From Hyalella azteca (Eukaryota; Arthropoda; Malacostraca; Amphipoda; Hyalellidae), in assembly GCF_000764305.2 (NCBI RefSeq), contig NW_025934939.1, forward strand, positions 27,551-91,550: a stretch of DNA of 64,000 nt, written 5' to 3'. Positions 24,611-36,112 of the stretch are shown in pieces. The notes beneath the pieces are model-generated. The model was given only the letters and a program-made list of their open reading frames with translations. It made no database searches and was not told where the DNA came from. Position 1 is the stretch's first letter, and each line of letters starts with the position of its first letter. The position numbers and the translations under genes were made by a program.

Positions 24611-24929
24611 TTTAAAATTTTTTCGGAATCAACTATGCGTTTGAAAATTTTACGTAATAAATTGTGCGTTTAAAATTACCTTATCGTAAAAATGGATTGT
24701 TTCACAGCTCGATGTCCGACCGTTTAAAAATTTTGCGGAATAAACTATGCGTTTGAAAGTTTAACGTATTAAATTGTGGGTTTAAATTACCTTATCGTAA
24801 AAATGGATTGTTTCACAGCTCGATGTCCGACCGTTTAAAAATTTTGCGGAATAAACTATGCTTTTGAAAGTTTAACGTATTAAATTGTGGGTTTAAATTA
24901 CCTTATCGTAAAAATGTATATTTTCTCAG
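24611..24929 (+). repeat. 111-bp tandem repeat duplicating the lectin exon acceptor
   Basis: Units contain TTACCTTATCGTAAAAATG, a pyrimidine stretch, CAG and then the first 12 bases of the following exon (CTCGATGTCCGA). Exon-start copies lie at 24708, 24819 and the real site 24930, exactly 111 bp apart. The two upstream copies keep a usable CAG but diverge into AT-rich text after about 15 exon bases. They are decoy 3' splice sites. Confidence 0.9.
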
Positions 24930-25082
24930 CTCGATGTCCGAGCGGTTGGCACTACAGCGACCCAGACTGCCTGAGGACGACAGACGACAACGCCACCTTC
25001 GAGCAGGCGGGTCATTACTGCGCTGACATGGGTGCTGCCCTGCCCATCGTCCTGTCCATGGACTGCAACCAACTCCTCGCCA
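24930..25082 (+). CDS. C-type lectin domain, exon encoding the N-terminal half
   Basis: The exon runs from TTTTCTCAG to a GTGAGT donor and encodes 50 complete codons. It starts ARCPSGWHYSDPDC, then has TFEQAGHYCADMGAALP and ends near DCNQLLA. The CPxGW start, the TFxxAxxxC helix and the MGAxL block are the standard first half of a C-type lectin-like domain, with the Cys residues expected for the first and long-range disulfides. Such domains are extracellular and bind sugars or proteins. The phase (two bases in, one base out) fits the exon at 27642. No signal peptide exon was found. GC content is far above the flanks. Confidence 0.92.
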
Positions 25083-25378
25083 GTGAGTGGTCGTCTTTGA
25101 AATATTAATGCAGATCAGCAGCCAAATGAGATACTTTATGTATAGAAATAATTTTGAGAGAGTAAAGTTCTTTGAAAGAATAAAAAACTTGGTTATTCGC
25201 TCCGGGTAAATGTATGGACCGCAACCAACTCTTCGCCAGTGAATGGTCGTCTTCGAAATATTAATGTAGATCAGCAGGCAAATGAGATACTTTATGTAAA
25301 AAATAATGTTAAGAGAGTAAAGTTCTTTGAAAGAATAAAATACTTGGGGAAAACTTCGTTATTCGCTCCAGGTAAATG
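25058..25378 (+). repeat. 156-bp duplication covering the lectin exon donor
   Basis: The last 25 coding bases, the donor and about 120 bases of intron recur from 25214. The second copy has GCCAGTGAATGG where the real one has GCCAGTGAGTGG, so its donor is weakened, and TGC has become CGC. It is a second exon-edge duplication on the same exon. Confidence 0.9.
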
Positions 25379-27451
25379 GGGCTTTCATACAATGGAGCTA
25401 ATTTATTCTTGGAATAATTGATCGTTGAAAAACTTTGTGCGTCTATTGTATTTAAAGCTCAACGCGAATAAGTTACTCGAAACATGCTCAAGTTAATCTT
25501 CGGCGACTTTCATGCATTTCATCTGTAATTAAGATGAACTTTACAAGAGCTCAACACTTACTGCACTCGATCATTCGAATACATCAGCGGTCGATGGCCT
25601 CCTGTCATGTCAAGTGAAGTGCAGGTCCATTAAAGCAGGCCACTAGAGCGCCTGTTTGCATGTCAGCCTGCAATGAGATCGCCTCATTCGTAGTCCATTT
25701 CATTTCCACGCCGATGCCCCCGAAAAAAGAAACCGCTCCGCAGACACGTTTGGTGTCGACCTCACAACATTGCCGGGGCCGAAAAATTAGAATTTCATGA
25801 GCCGCGACGAAAGGATCATAAGGATGGGTAGCTGTTTTATGAACACGAGTTTTGGAAACCTTTTATCTTTACTGCCAATCACTCCTGCAAACAAAATCCT
25901 TTAATTCAAAGCAAGATTTTATTGAAGTTGTGGTTCTGCCTGAAGATTTATATTTGTAATTGTGTCGTCCATCTTTGCAAAGTGGGCAAAATTTGCTGCA
26001 TAATATCTAATTTGTTTTACTGCGTTTCGATATCATTATCACTAAACCTCAGTATGCTTACAATAATCAATAATTATTTAGCTTTCCGCCACAAATTACA
26101 CAATGCTCATGTATAGTAATTCTATGCACCACTTATGTCGCTCTTATTTGTAGTTGCGTTTTACAAACCGATCTAATTTACTGCCGACACTGCAATTCGC
26201 TGCTAGACGATCTCCACTACGTTCAATGGCGGCTCAAAAATCACGGAAGCGGAAATTAAATGACTTCCGGGCGCTCAGTAAAGTTCTCCGGAATGCGCTC
26301 ATCTGTGCAAATTTTTCGTTCCACGCCCCTAAACTGCTGCGGGAATCTTGGAAGCTCTCGCATACTTCGCAATGAAAGCAAATGCTTCTTTTTTCATTTC
26401 CTATTAATGTCTCTTGTTAAAAAAAGTAATTGGGATTCATTCAGATAGCTAAGTTCGTTTCATGGGCATTTAGATTAAAAATTAAAACAAATTTTATTCG
26501 CATTGAGTTTGCAAGTAATAAGTGAATTCATTTTCATAATTGTCTAGGAAAGATTTAAAAATTTTTATAATTGGCATGTGATCCTTACATGCACATAAAC
26601 AATAAATGAACGAATCTATTCATGGAGTAAATATGTCAATAAAATTATATGTGTGGCATAATATTTCAAACCCCGCCACTTTATGCTGCTAATAATTTCT
26701 CCATGTTTCCTAGCATTTGTTATAACATATTTTCCTACACATGCCTGTGCAAGACGGCAATATGGCAATATGAAGCAACCGCGACTGCCACTGCTTGCAT
26801 AGCTGCTATGTCAACAGAGCAAAAACCTTATTTAAAATCATCGCACCTTATTGCGTCGGCCAACGATCGTCCTCTCTGTGAACGCCGATACGGCGGCTAT
26901 GTTTTTTAACCATGGATGATGCAGAGACTCTCCCCTGAACAGATCGTGCTCTCCACATAGCCGTGCGGATCTCAAGTTCATTCACATTCAATTTCCATTC
27001 AGAATTTTGCACTCTCTGTTTGGGTCTTTCGCAAACGTTCGACAGAACCTAGAATAATCTTAATGTTTTATTTTTATGATCGCATTCATGTCTTTGAACA
27101 TTTGTGTCAATTTCATCTATAAATAGACCTTTTCGAGAATGGCGTTGCAAAAGATACGTTTTTTATTAAACATCGTGAAAGGCGAATAAAATCTATGCTT
27201 TCTCTGCTAGATTTTTTTGCATTAGAAAATATTCTAGGCTAGTGATGGACTAGTCACTTGACTTTTGTCGACATAATTTTAATGACCTTAGAAGTCTCAG
27301 TATTGTGAAGTTTTTTGGGGGAGCCGCAGATGCCTGAAATTACATTGAGAAAATTACATTGCAGTATAGAGTGTTTTCATTGAGGAAAATAGTACGAAAA
27401 TTAAAATATACAGTACTACAATGGTGGCATTATCTCCAGTATTACAAAAGT

Positions 27452-27600
27452 AAAAAATATAACTCAGTACTCACTGCAGTGAGTGACAGAGAGCGCATTT
27501 CCTCGTCTGTTCGTCCGTGTAGTCACGGACAGACAGACGGACGGACGGACATGACAAGCACAATAGCGCCTTTTTTCCATAAATGAGAAAATGCGCTAAA
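27452..27600 (-). mobile_element. Family A repeat, copy 3 (inverted)
   Basis: Read on the minus strand it begins AGCGCATTTTCTCATTTATGG, has a CCGTCCGTCCGTCTGTCTGTC tract and ends with GCGCTCTCTGTCACTCACTG and the CTCACTGCAGTGAG palindrome. It lies in the lectin intron about 40 bases before the next exon's acceptor. Confidence 0.85.
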
Positions 27601-27641
27601 AAGACTGTAGTCGTTACATTAACATAACTTATGCCCCACAG

Positions 27642-27790
27642 ACCTGATCACAGGACCGACATGGCTAGCTGCCGTCAAGCAGGCCTCAGACACAAGCTAC
27701 AGGTGGACAGGCTCTGGTGTGGCGCCGAACTTCACGAATTGGGACGTTGCACCGGAGAAATCTCCCTCCACACAACCTCACTGCGCCGAG
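27642..27790 (+). CDS. C-type lectin domain, exon encoding the central/C-terminal part
   Basis: It starts after a GCCCCACAG acceptor and ends at a GTGAGA donor, with 49 complete codons. It reads LITGPTWLAAVKQA, then RWTGSGVAPNFTNW and finally PHCAE. The W-x-G-SG...F.NW pattern and terminal CAE are the middle and third-cysteine region of a C-type lectin domain. The calcium-site motif is not a canonical EPN/QPD plus WND as far as seen, so sugar binding cannot be asserted. The codon split with the 24930 exon (A+AC, Asn) keeps the frame. A further exon with the last cysteine is required, and the outgoing phase is 0. Confidence 0.92.
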
Positions 27791-27849
27791 GTGAGACTAA
27801 ACTGGACTCATTTCTTTCCCTAATCCAAGTACGCACAGGCTGATCACAA

Positions 27850-28990
27850 CTGGTCACATTTTTCTGATCATTCAAGCTGTGCTTAGACCCATAGTAATTC
27901 GTTTGCCCAGCAACTTTTAGTTGTTTTCATGGATTAAGTATTTTCATAATTCAACGTAGGTTTTATTGGATCGAGCACGAGTGATTATCCTAACAAGTCT
28001 ACGGATAATACTATCTATATTTAATTACACTGCATGGATGCATCTGATGAGAAGGATTGTGTTCTCGAAGACTGCGTGCACGACATTTATGTTCCTTATG
28101 AAAATTGAGAATGAAATAAATGTTGTCAAGTATTTGTGTAGTAAATTAGATAAAATACAAGATATTAAATGACCTATCACCGGCTGTTTTCCTCAATTTC
28201 AACACCCCGTGTTAGGTTACGCAACGTTCGATCAAGAAAAAATATTTCATCAGAAAATATTTGATCTCTTCTTTATTTTTTGCAAAATGTTTTTTTACGA
28301 AAAAGTCCAAAAAAAACAGCACTCGTATTCTTATCAAACAATTGAATTTTAAATAACTTTATGTATGATAATGTTTATTTTACCTTAGATACTGTGACTC
28401 AAGTTTACAATTCCGGCAGGAAGGTCTTTCGAGATTGAATTCGTGAATTTACGTTACATAGGCAAATGGTACGCTTTCAGGTAATTTCTAAGCTAAGAAG
28501 TCTACTGAATTTCTTAAACATGATGGTTAACAATTAACAAAAAAAACAATCCGAACAAGTTGATGAATTTTGTCAACTTACACGATTCTGTGATTATTGC
28601 TAAAATATCTTACTAACTTTTCCCTACGGAAAAAGCTTTACAAGTGTTGAGAAATGTGCATTTACCATTCGCGACCAAGTAGCCATAAAATTTTAAATTA
28701 AGCCAGCAGAGATGAAATTGTTTCGTTTCCAAGAAAATGTTTTCATTGATTTCCATCCCTCCGCTGGAAATCATGTTGAATTAAAGCTCTCGGTGTTGGT
28801 TGCAGAAATAACTGGAGTTTTTCTAATCGCAAATGAAATCCCTTCGCGTGTGTGCTTGAAGCTGCGATAGCCAATATAAGAAGAGCTTTGTCGGCATGGC
28901 AACTCCAGCAACTGTGACAACAACAGCAGCAAAAGTCAATCTTGTGCACAGCTCTATGATACCGTGCTGCGTTCATGGCAATCAAATATT
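27850..28990. other. Intron-like spacer
   Basis: AT-rich, no recognised exon. A short GC-richer stretch at about 28890-28985 runs straight into the 42-bp array and codes for low-complexity text only. Confidence 0.5.
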
Positions 28991-28997
28991 GTGCCTA

Positions 28998-29579
28998 ATG
29001 CTGTCGTGTTGCCACCATAACAATCCAATGCCACGCTCTATGCTGTCGTGCTGCCATCATAACAATCCAATGCCACGCTCTATGCTGTCGTGCTGCCATC
29101 ATAACAATCCAATGCCACGCTCTATGCTGTCGTGCTGCCATCATAACAATCCAATGCCACGCTCTATGCTGTCGTGCTGCCATCATAACAATCCAATGCC
29201 ACGCTCTATGCTGTCGTGCTGCCATCATAACAATCCAATGCCACGCTCTATGCTGTCGTGCTGCCATCATAACAATCCAATGCCACGCTCTATGCTGTCG
29301 TGCTGCCATCATAACAATCCAATGCCACGCTCTATGCTGTCGTGCTGCCATCATAACAATCCAATGCCACGCTCTATGCTGTCGTGCTGCCATCATAACA
29401 ATCCAATGCCACGCTCTATGCTGTCGTGCTGCCATCATAACAATCCAATGCCACGCTCTATGCTGTCGTGCTGCCATCATAACAATCCAATGCCACGCTC
29501 TATGCTGTCGTGCTGCCATCATAACAATCCAATGCCACGCTCTATGCTGTCGTGCTGCCATCATAACAATCCAATGCCA
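28998..29579. repeat. 42-bp minisatellite, nearly identical copies
   Basis: About 13-14 copies of ATGCTGTCGTGCTGCCATCA followed by TAACAATCCAATGCCACGCTCT. All copies except the first are identical to my eye. It stops at an N (29580). Since 42 is a multiple of three, both strands stay open (SCCHHNNPMPRSML on plus, RQHRAWHWIVMMAA on minus), which is not evidence for a protein. The N and the homogeneity suggest a collapsed or unfinished array. Confidence 0.97.
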
Positions 29580-29580
29580 N
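29580..29580. other. Undetermined base at array end
   Basis: A single N sits exactly between the 42-bp array and the next array, as expected where an assembler could not resolve copy number. A second isolated N is at 33338. Confidence 0.9.
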
Positions 29581-29581
29581 T

Positions 29582-29735
29582 GGCCGCTCAGACGTGTTGA
29601 TGCATCCGCTACCCGGTGTGTTGTTGATGACCGCTCAGACGTGTTGATGCATCCGCTACCTGGTGTGTTTTTTATGACGTGTTGATGCATCCGCTACCCG
29701 GTGTGTTGTTGATGACGTGTTGATGCATCCGCAAC
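29582..29735. repeat. Repeat of about 40-48 bp, four units
   Basis: Units contain GTGTTGATGCATCCGCTACC and CGGTGTGTTGTTGATGA. The first two also carry CCGCTCAGAC. This array directly abuts the 42-bp array although the unit is unrelated. Confidence 0.9.
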
Positions 29736-30426
29736 GCGGTTTATTTGTAGCTCTTATAAAATAAACTGTTCCGATATATTCTTTTATTTTCTTACTACTA
29801 TAAATTGGAACTTGTTTGAGTTCTGTATAGTGTCTTGATAGCTGCATTGTATATATACGAGTCCTACCAAGCGTGCGCGACAATGGAGCATGAACATATG
29901 TTTATTAATAGATGCGCTATTTTTTGGTGCTTTCAGTGATGAAAGTTGATTCAAGAAATTTATTTAGAAATTCATATTGATATTTTTGTGATATATTAAC
30001 ATTTTTGAGACATATTGGAGGATTTCTCTGTGCAGTGCATATCTGAAGTGCACTATCTATTTATTGAAGACATTCTGCATCATAGTGCACCAATTGCAAG
30101 AAGTCGAGAAAGTAAATTTTGTTTTCTATAAAGCCTGTTTTATTTTCTTCAGCTTCATCGTAGCGAAAACATTAACATGGTATGGTTAATATAATATTAT
30201 TCCCAGAATAGATGAACCGGCATCGCTGTATTTACGTCGTTATGTCCAGAGATAACTTTTTATAGTCTCTGATCACCACAGATGGCGTGCCGAAGTATAT
30301 GTTCATATCATGCACGTATAGGTTTATTGGGAGCACGAACATAAAGGATTTTTGTGCTGCTGGCTCAGCAACATATCGAGCGCCGCTAAAACCTGCCTCG
30401 GGGTGTCGGCCTAAACATTGGAGGCG

Positions 30427-30555
30427 CTAGGCCGCTTTTGTAAGACTAGACCGCTTCTGTAAGACTAGGCCGCTTTTGTAAGACTAGGCCGCTTTTGTAA
30501 GACTAGGATTGCAAGACTAGGCCGCTTTTGTAAGACTAGGCCGCTTTTGCAAGAC
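30427..30555. repeat. 19-bp minisatellite
   Basis: Six to seven units of AGGCCGCTTTTGTAAGACT, with one unit shortened to AGGATTGCAAGACT. No coding role is seen. Confidence 0.93.
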
Positions 30556-31000
30556 TATAAAGAATTATAGATATTCGTGTCTGTCGTATCATGCTGGTAT
30601 CGTACGGGTATTCTCCAAGGAAATAATGAAATATATATAGAGTCAGTGCACTAATTCCGAGCTCAATCTCACGACTTCTTTATGATGATTAACTATTTAG
30701 AATTGCATCTTTATTGCACATGATTATTTGGAGAGTTGATCCAGCAGAGCTATTTGATTAATTTGGTGTAAAATTTGTTTGAAATAAATTCTTCTAAAAA
30801 TCTGTATCAGTGGATACGGAAATTGAATTCAGTTATACCAAATAGCTTTCTGAAAGAATTTCGTTCAATCGGATTCACAGAAAAGTAGTTGCAAATTCAT
30901 TCACATTCATTGAGCTTTTACGGAGAGTGGAAACATGTGAGACTGTGTACACGTTGGCATCTATATATATTATTGCCGCATTTATTGAGTTTACAGTTAC

Positions 31001-31144
31001 AGTCCTATATGAAATGTTAAGAAGACTCTGTTCCTGTCAACATTATAGTAGGTTTATATACCTAGTGATGTATGAAGTCCTATATAAAATGTCAAGACTC
31101 TGTTCCTTTCAACATCATAGTAGGTTTATTTAGTGACGTATGAA
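31001..31144. repeat. Two-copy direct repeat of about 70 bp
   Basis: AGTCCTATATRAAATGT, GACTCTGTTCCT and CAACATYATAGTAGGTTTAT occur twice in the same order, followed by a third start AGTCCTGCC. It lies shortly upstream of the exon candidate at 31292. Confidence 0.85.
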
Positions 31145-31291
31145 GTCCTGCCGGAGAATCTCGTATGGCCACACCTGGCCAGCGGATGAGGCTCGACGTT
31201 ATCGCACGACACTTTTATGATAATGAATTGCCTTGGAATTACTCCCTTATTGCACACCATAACTTCGGGAGTTACTCCTCGTTCCTTTTAG

Positions 31292-31377
31292 TGGGCATTT
31301 GGGAGGCATGATGCTTGGCGGGGTGACATGGCGGCAAGAGTGGGCTGATTTCCTCAGAGACGACATTATTATTCCGG
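31292..31377 (+). CDS. Candidate internal coding exon, unknown protein
   Basis: Bounded by CCTTTTAG and a GGTAAAAA donor, it encodes 28 codons reading GHLGGMMLGGVTWRQEWADF and then LRDDIIIP. It is GC-rich against AT-rich flanks. The outgoing phase (one base, G) joins the exon at 35274 as GTG (Val), and that exon joins 36113 in phase. I recognise no family. It could belong to the lectin transcription unit or to a separate plus-strand gene, but the incoming phase does not fit the lectin exon at 27642 directly. Confidence 0.45.
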
Positions 31378-31671
31378 GTAAAAAAATACGTTGTGGACTT
31401 AAATATCTTAATATTGTGGGCTAGATTCTTAAAAATTGACGAAACTGACAGAAACGCTATATTTTCCCCGTTAAAACAGGAGTTGCGATCCTAAAAGTTA
31501 CTCTTAATTTCACTCCTAAGCGAACAAATATAAAAATCGATATGTCCTTATGCAAGAGACATCGGTTCGCCTGAAAAAGAAAGGCTTATTCAATATGCGA
31601 TGCCGCTGAGAAATATAGCACCGGTCCCCGCACCGCAAGTGACGATTTACTTTCTTTTTATTTTGCTTCAG

Positions 31672-31803
31672 GGTAATTTATCCTGGACATGTGCGACATC
31701 TTGCGTTCCGCGTTCCGGCGTTCATGTCGTCCATGCGTGTCGGGTATTGCTCGATCCATCTCAGCAGTTGCGCCCTCAGACATCGTTGTCGGACTTTCCT
31801 TAG
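31672..31803 (+). CDS. Candidate terminal exon of the lectin gene
   Basis: A very strong acceptor (TTTCTTTTTATTTTGCTTCAG) is followed by a GC-rich frame of 43 residues and TAG. It is phase 0, as the lectin exon at 27642 requires. It begins GNLSWTCATSCVPRSG and continues VHVVHACRV. The G-x-L-x-W then Cys...Cys order resembles the end of a C-type lectin domain, but the Cys spacing is not standard. The minus strand is also open across the same patch, so the strand is not certain. Confidence 0.33.
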   Translation, partial: GNLSWTCATSCVPRSGVHVVHACRVLLDPSQQLRPQTSLSDFP

Positions 31804-31999
31804 GATATTTGTAAGCGGGCGCATATTTTTCGACGAACGATATCTTGAGTCTTACTCACACGATATATTACCTTCCATAAGTCCAGTGCCAATTTATAAA
31901 AAACTATTGTTACCAGTTGACTATCGTGAAGAGCTTTTATCATGAATACCACAATTTGGTGCTTCACAAATTGTGCAGTTGAAGGTTTATTGAGCTTTT

Positions 32000-33820
32000 A
32001 TGGAGATTGGAAATTTTTGAGACTGTATATACGTATACAAACTCTAATGTGCAATTATTGAAGAGAACTCCTGCAGAATAATGATTGTGAAGATCATCTT
32101 TTTCATGCCTACAACGTAAAAAGGGTCTTTATTGAAAAACTTAGGTTGAAGGTACAATTATGTTTTGTTCAAATATAAATGAAAACGCAGTTAAGCTAGG
32201 TTAAAAACTCAAATCTTTTTCCTGTTCAATGTGTGACGCGACCTCAAGGGAGCGAATTAATCAATTGCTGCCACAATGAGTAAAAAGATCTTTGAAAATA
32301 TCCCCATAATGTTTTATTACCGTGTAATAAATTACGTACCAAACTATATATCTGCATTTATTGTCATAGCAAATGTTGTCTGCACTACGCAGTTCGGCGC
32401 TGATGACATAGTGCCATCGCGTTGCCACAGAAATCTATAAAATAGGAAGGTAATTCAATATCTGGATTCTGGAGTAAGGTAATGATGGTTTAATTTTAGG
32501 AGGTGAGATTTTGACGATGTAGTTTGGTGTCAGGGTGGTGGGATATGTTAAGGATATAGTTTAGTATGGTGATGGTATAATATGTAGTTTAATAGTTGAA
32601 TTCACGGGCAACAGTTACGTGGTGTGATACTGTACTGACAATAGAGGTGTGGTGTGATGGTAGAAATATGTTGTAGTTTGCGTAGCACGTGTGGTGTGAT
32701 AGACGTGATGCATGGTGTGCATGATGGTGGAGGCGTTATCTATAACTATCAAGGAAATGATGCTATTCGTAGGTGTTATACTTCTTTAGTGATATTATGG
32801 TGTAGTTTTATAGTGGGGCAGTGAGCTCTTCAATTCCGAGCCAGAAATTAGTTTACTGAAGTTTTCTGTAATTTTTTCCTGCTTCCCCAGCCAATCTCAA
32901 CTCCAGCGTAATTACAACTTAACTTTTCAACAGCGAGCGAGCATCTGCAGGCTGAGCTCAGTGTTATCTACAGCGCTGAACTCAATCTCGGAATTTCAGT
33001 GTAAACTTCAAGCCGTCAAGTTTTTTTCTACATTCCTGGCCACGAAATCACGTAGAATTGGCCTCTCGGGTCCGTGCAAACTTGAATGGAACGATGGCCG
33101 GGATAAAGCAAACAATGACATGAGAATCGCATTATCAATCTGACTTCTGTCTACAAAACTTCTGTGAACAACCGAGAATACTCACGGTCAAGTTTTATGT
33201 AGAGCACTTGCAAGGTTCCTCAAAAACCGAGTTATTATGAAGTAATTTTTGGTTGTATTTTTTTGTCCAAGTTACATGTTTATCGCTGAAAGCTGCGTCC
33301 CATTTTGAAATCCTAAGTAAAATTTACAATGAAAATCNACTTCTATTTATATATTCTGTATCTGTATTACCTTTTCCATTTAAAAAATTTCCGTTTTGCT
33401 TCGGTATTATATCTTTTGCAGCAACTTTTGTGGGATTACCTTCTTACGGTATTTTTATTTATTATAAAAAGTACGTTCTGTTGTTTGAGTCGTTAATTTA
33501 ATTCTCATCTTGCCTTTTTCAGTCATGTTTCCTCTTTGCATTTTAATTTTTAAAATATTTACACGAATATAATGGCCGATAAACTTCATTTGAGAATCCA
33601 CAGGATAAATCTTCTAAGATTTTCGAAGGCGAGAGAATCAGAACTGAAGAAGCAGCGGAGCAACTGCAACCAGAGAAAAAAAACATCTGATTAACTGACA
33701 AACATAGATTTAATACGATTATTATGATCATATTCATATTCAATATACAGCAATCTAGAATGCAATATTCGTCACCTCCTTCCAAGCTCTCTTCAGATAA
33801 TTCCTTATCCTAGACGTTAA
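32000..33820. other. Spacer with weak exon-like signals
   Basis: A TG-rich GTGGTGTGATGG-type stretch covers about 32460-32830. A pyrimidine tract and CAG at about 32891 precede an 83-codon plus-strand frame to 33143, but it has no recognisable domain. The isolated N is at 33338. Confidence 0.4.
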
Positions 33821-33831
33821 GAACTATGCAA

Positions 33832-34130
33832 ACTTAATCTTCATGGTCTTCCTTAAATTAAAGCGGAACAGATTTTCTTATAATTCATTCTTTTTCATTA
33901 TTTTCTTTATAGTTAACTTTTCTCCTTGTATACGATACATTGAGCATGCGGTCAGAATCGCAACATTTAGAAGTAATCAGGTACTTAATCTTCATGGTCT
34001 TCCTTAAATTAAAGCGGAAGATTTTCTTATAATTCATTCTTTTTCATTATTTTCTTTATAATTAACTTTTATCCTTGTATACGGTATTGAGCATGTGTTC
34101 AGAATCGCAACGTTTAGAAGTAATCCGGTG
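33832..34130. repeat. 151-bp tandem duplication
   Basis: Two near-identical copies beginning ACTTAATCTTCATGGTCTTC start at 33832 and 33983 and end AGAAGTAATCMGGT. The second copy has a few short deletions. Confidence 0.93.
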
Positions 34131-34179
34131 TTACCGCCTCATCTAATAAATCAGTGTCATGTCCAAATACCGATTCACT

Positions 34180-34300
34180 TTTTCCATGGAGTGAGTCATT
34201 CTGACCCAGTTCGATCCAGCTAAGGGGCGTATCAGTGCTACGTTCTTTCTCCAATTAATGAAGTATGTAACGATTTGGAAAGTATGACCCTTTTATTTTT
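34180..34300 (-). mobile_element. Family B repeat, copy 2 (partial)
   Basis: On the minus strand it has GTAGCACTGATACGCCCCTT and then a GTCAGAATGACTCACTCC segment matching the core of the other family B copies. The far end is not recognisable. Confidence 0.6.
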
Positions 34301-34467
34301 CTGTGTGAGGATTGGTAACGAGGCCGCCATTATGGCGATATGAGCCCGCCATTGCCAGCATATTTAGCAGCTCGCTGCAAAAGAAAAGCTTCATTACTGT
34401 GTTATATAGCGCGCTAATTCCTGACTATATAGCTTGCCATGGCGAGACTGATACCGCAGGTGCGATG

Positions 34468-34600
34468 TTACACTCAGCGAAATGAGAGAGACTTTGTCCT
34501 AATTGCGATGTACTTTTTGGGCTTTTGTGTGTCATCCTAACCCAGGTTGGCCCCGAAAAAGGACATATCAGTGGGACGTTCAGGACCAGGCCTTTATAGA
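34468..34600 (-). mobile_element. Family B repeat, copy 3
   Basis: On the minus strand it has CCCACTGATATGTCCTTTTTC, AGGATGACACACAAAAGCCC, ACATCGCAATTAGGACAAAG and a CTCTCTCATTTCGCTGAGTG end. It matches the 18100 and 52570 copies block by block. Confidence 0.7.
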
Positions 34601-35273
34601 TATGAATATCATTGAGAATTTAATAGATAGCCTTAAATATTGTAATTTTTGTCTAGCAACGATAAATTTGTTAGCCAGGTTTTGAAATACGAATTTCACC
34701 GAGAAAGTGATAGCTTTAACTTTCAGTCTGCCGATGGTAACTAAGCTTTGTACCTTCAAAGTCTCAGCCATTATTTCTGGTAATACAATTATGACTTCTC
34801 CGCTTTTGAAGTCAAATAAAACTGGCATATTTAACTTCTTTGTACAGATCTTCACAGTCAGTAGAATCGAGAAAACTCGTAACTCATTTAGTATGGAAAT
34901 TAGAGTCATTAAATTATATAATATTATTATTATTACTATTATTTTATTATTATGATTAGCGTCAGCGCTACATACACTCATCGCTCGGTTCGCGTACGAT
35001 TATTTGCACTCTTAATGACTTACATTTGAGTACGAAATTAGAAACAGAAATTTGAGCAACATTCAATCAAACCCAATAAAAATTCCAAATCATCCCAAAG
35101 TTGCCTTTTTCTGACATAAATTAGGAACAAAAAACAAGTTAATTTGGCCCATACCGCAAATTTTCCATTTGTACCGCTAAACGTAATCAGATTTGAAGAG
35201 AGAAATCACCGCTGCATTTGATGTATTATTTAACCTTTGTATTTGTATAATTTCCTAACAACTCTCGCCCCAG

Positions 35274-35347
35274 TGGCAGTCACATTTGAGAGCTTCATCA
35301 GAATATTCATGAGAAACTCGCTTATTCCAGTCCTCGTGTCAGCGAGG
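35274..35347 (+). CDS. Candidate internal coding exon, unknown protein
   Basis: It lies between ACTCTCGCCCCAG and a strong GTGAGT donor, with 24 codons reading AVTFESFIRIFMRNSLIP and then VLVSAR. The incoming split codon G+TG fits the exon at 31292, and the outgoing phase 0 fits the exon at 36113. Both splice sites are strong for such a short segment. The peptide is partly hydrophobic but too short to call a membrane segment. Function unknown. Confidence 0.45.
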
Positions 35348-36112
35348 GTGAGTTTTGTGAAGAATTATTCGTTGTGTTAGCGCAGCACTTGGTGAACGTT
35401 GAAACTACGTTGATTACGAGTTGATTTTGTTAAAACAACGTTTTATCAACGTTATTTCAACTACACATGCCTGGTGAGATGGGAGAGCGTGTCGTATTCA
35501 CGATTTTAAATAACAGCCCAATTACAATGGTAGTGCAGAGTGGTATTATACGGTGGTAATGCAGGATAGTATTACAAGGTGAAAGTATATAACTTCTGTC
35601 AACGGATACGTTAACTGTCGTCAATGATATTCGAGTCTGATGGCGTTGTAACGACAGTAAACCGGCAGTTAATGGAGATTTCATGAGAAAAAAGCTGTCC
35701 TAATAACATGATAGATTCATTTTGTTGCTAAAATACTATTCCCTTGGAAATTATTCACTATTGAGACACAAGATTACAAACTGATTAAAATGATAAGTTT
35801 TGATAGTCAAAAAGTAAGGATTTTATATTCCTTGCGATTTAATTTGCGCAACACAGTTTAAAGACCTCTATTATTGCGAAATATTTAATTATTCACTGCA
35901 TAAATAATTAAAGAAATCTTTGCTATTATTAGACTGAACCGACGAAAGCAGACGCATTTAAAAAATTTATCCCAATCATGTTTCGTTTGTTGGCAACTTA
36001 TCTTAAATTTCCAGTATTTCAGTTGTGAACTGCCCAAATGATGAAACTGCTACAACTGTTGTTACAAAAACTGTATATACTTCCCCTGCTGATTATTTTT
36101 AAATTTTTTCAG

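Noticed and set aside
28896..29690. Open frames of more than 230 residues on both strands
   Set aside because: Produced by a 42-bp array with a period divisible by three and interrupted by an N. Both strands being equally open argues against a protein.
32893..33230. WND followed later by FCE, suggesting a last lectin exon
   Set aside because: The two motifs are in different frames with a stop between them, the middle Cys is absent and spacing does not suit a C-type lectin domain.
34580..34981. 133-residue minus-strand frame
   Set aside because: It starts in AT-rich simple sequence and runs into a family B repeat copy. No domain is seen.
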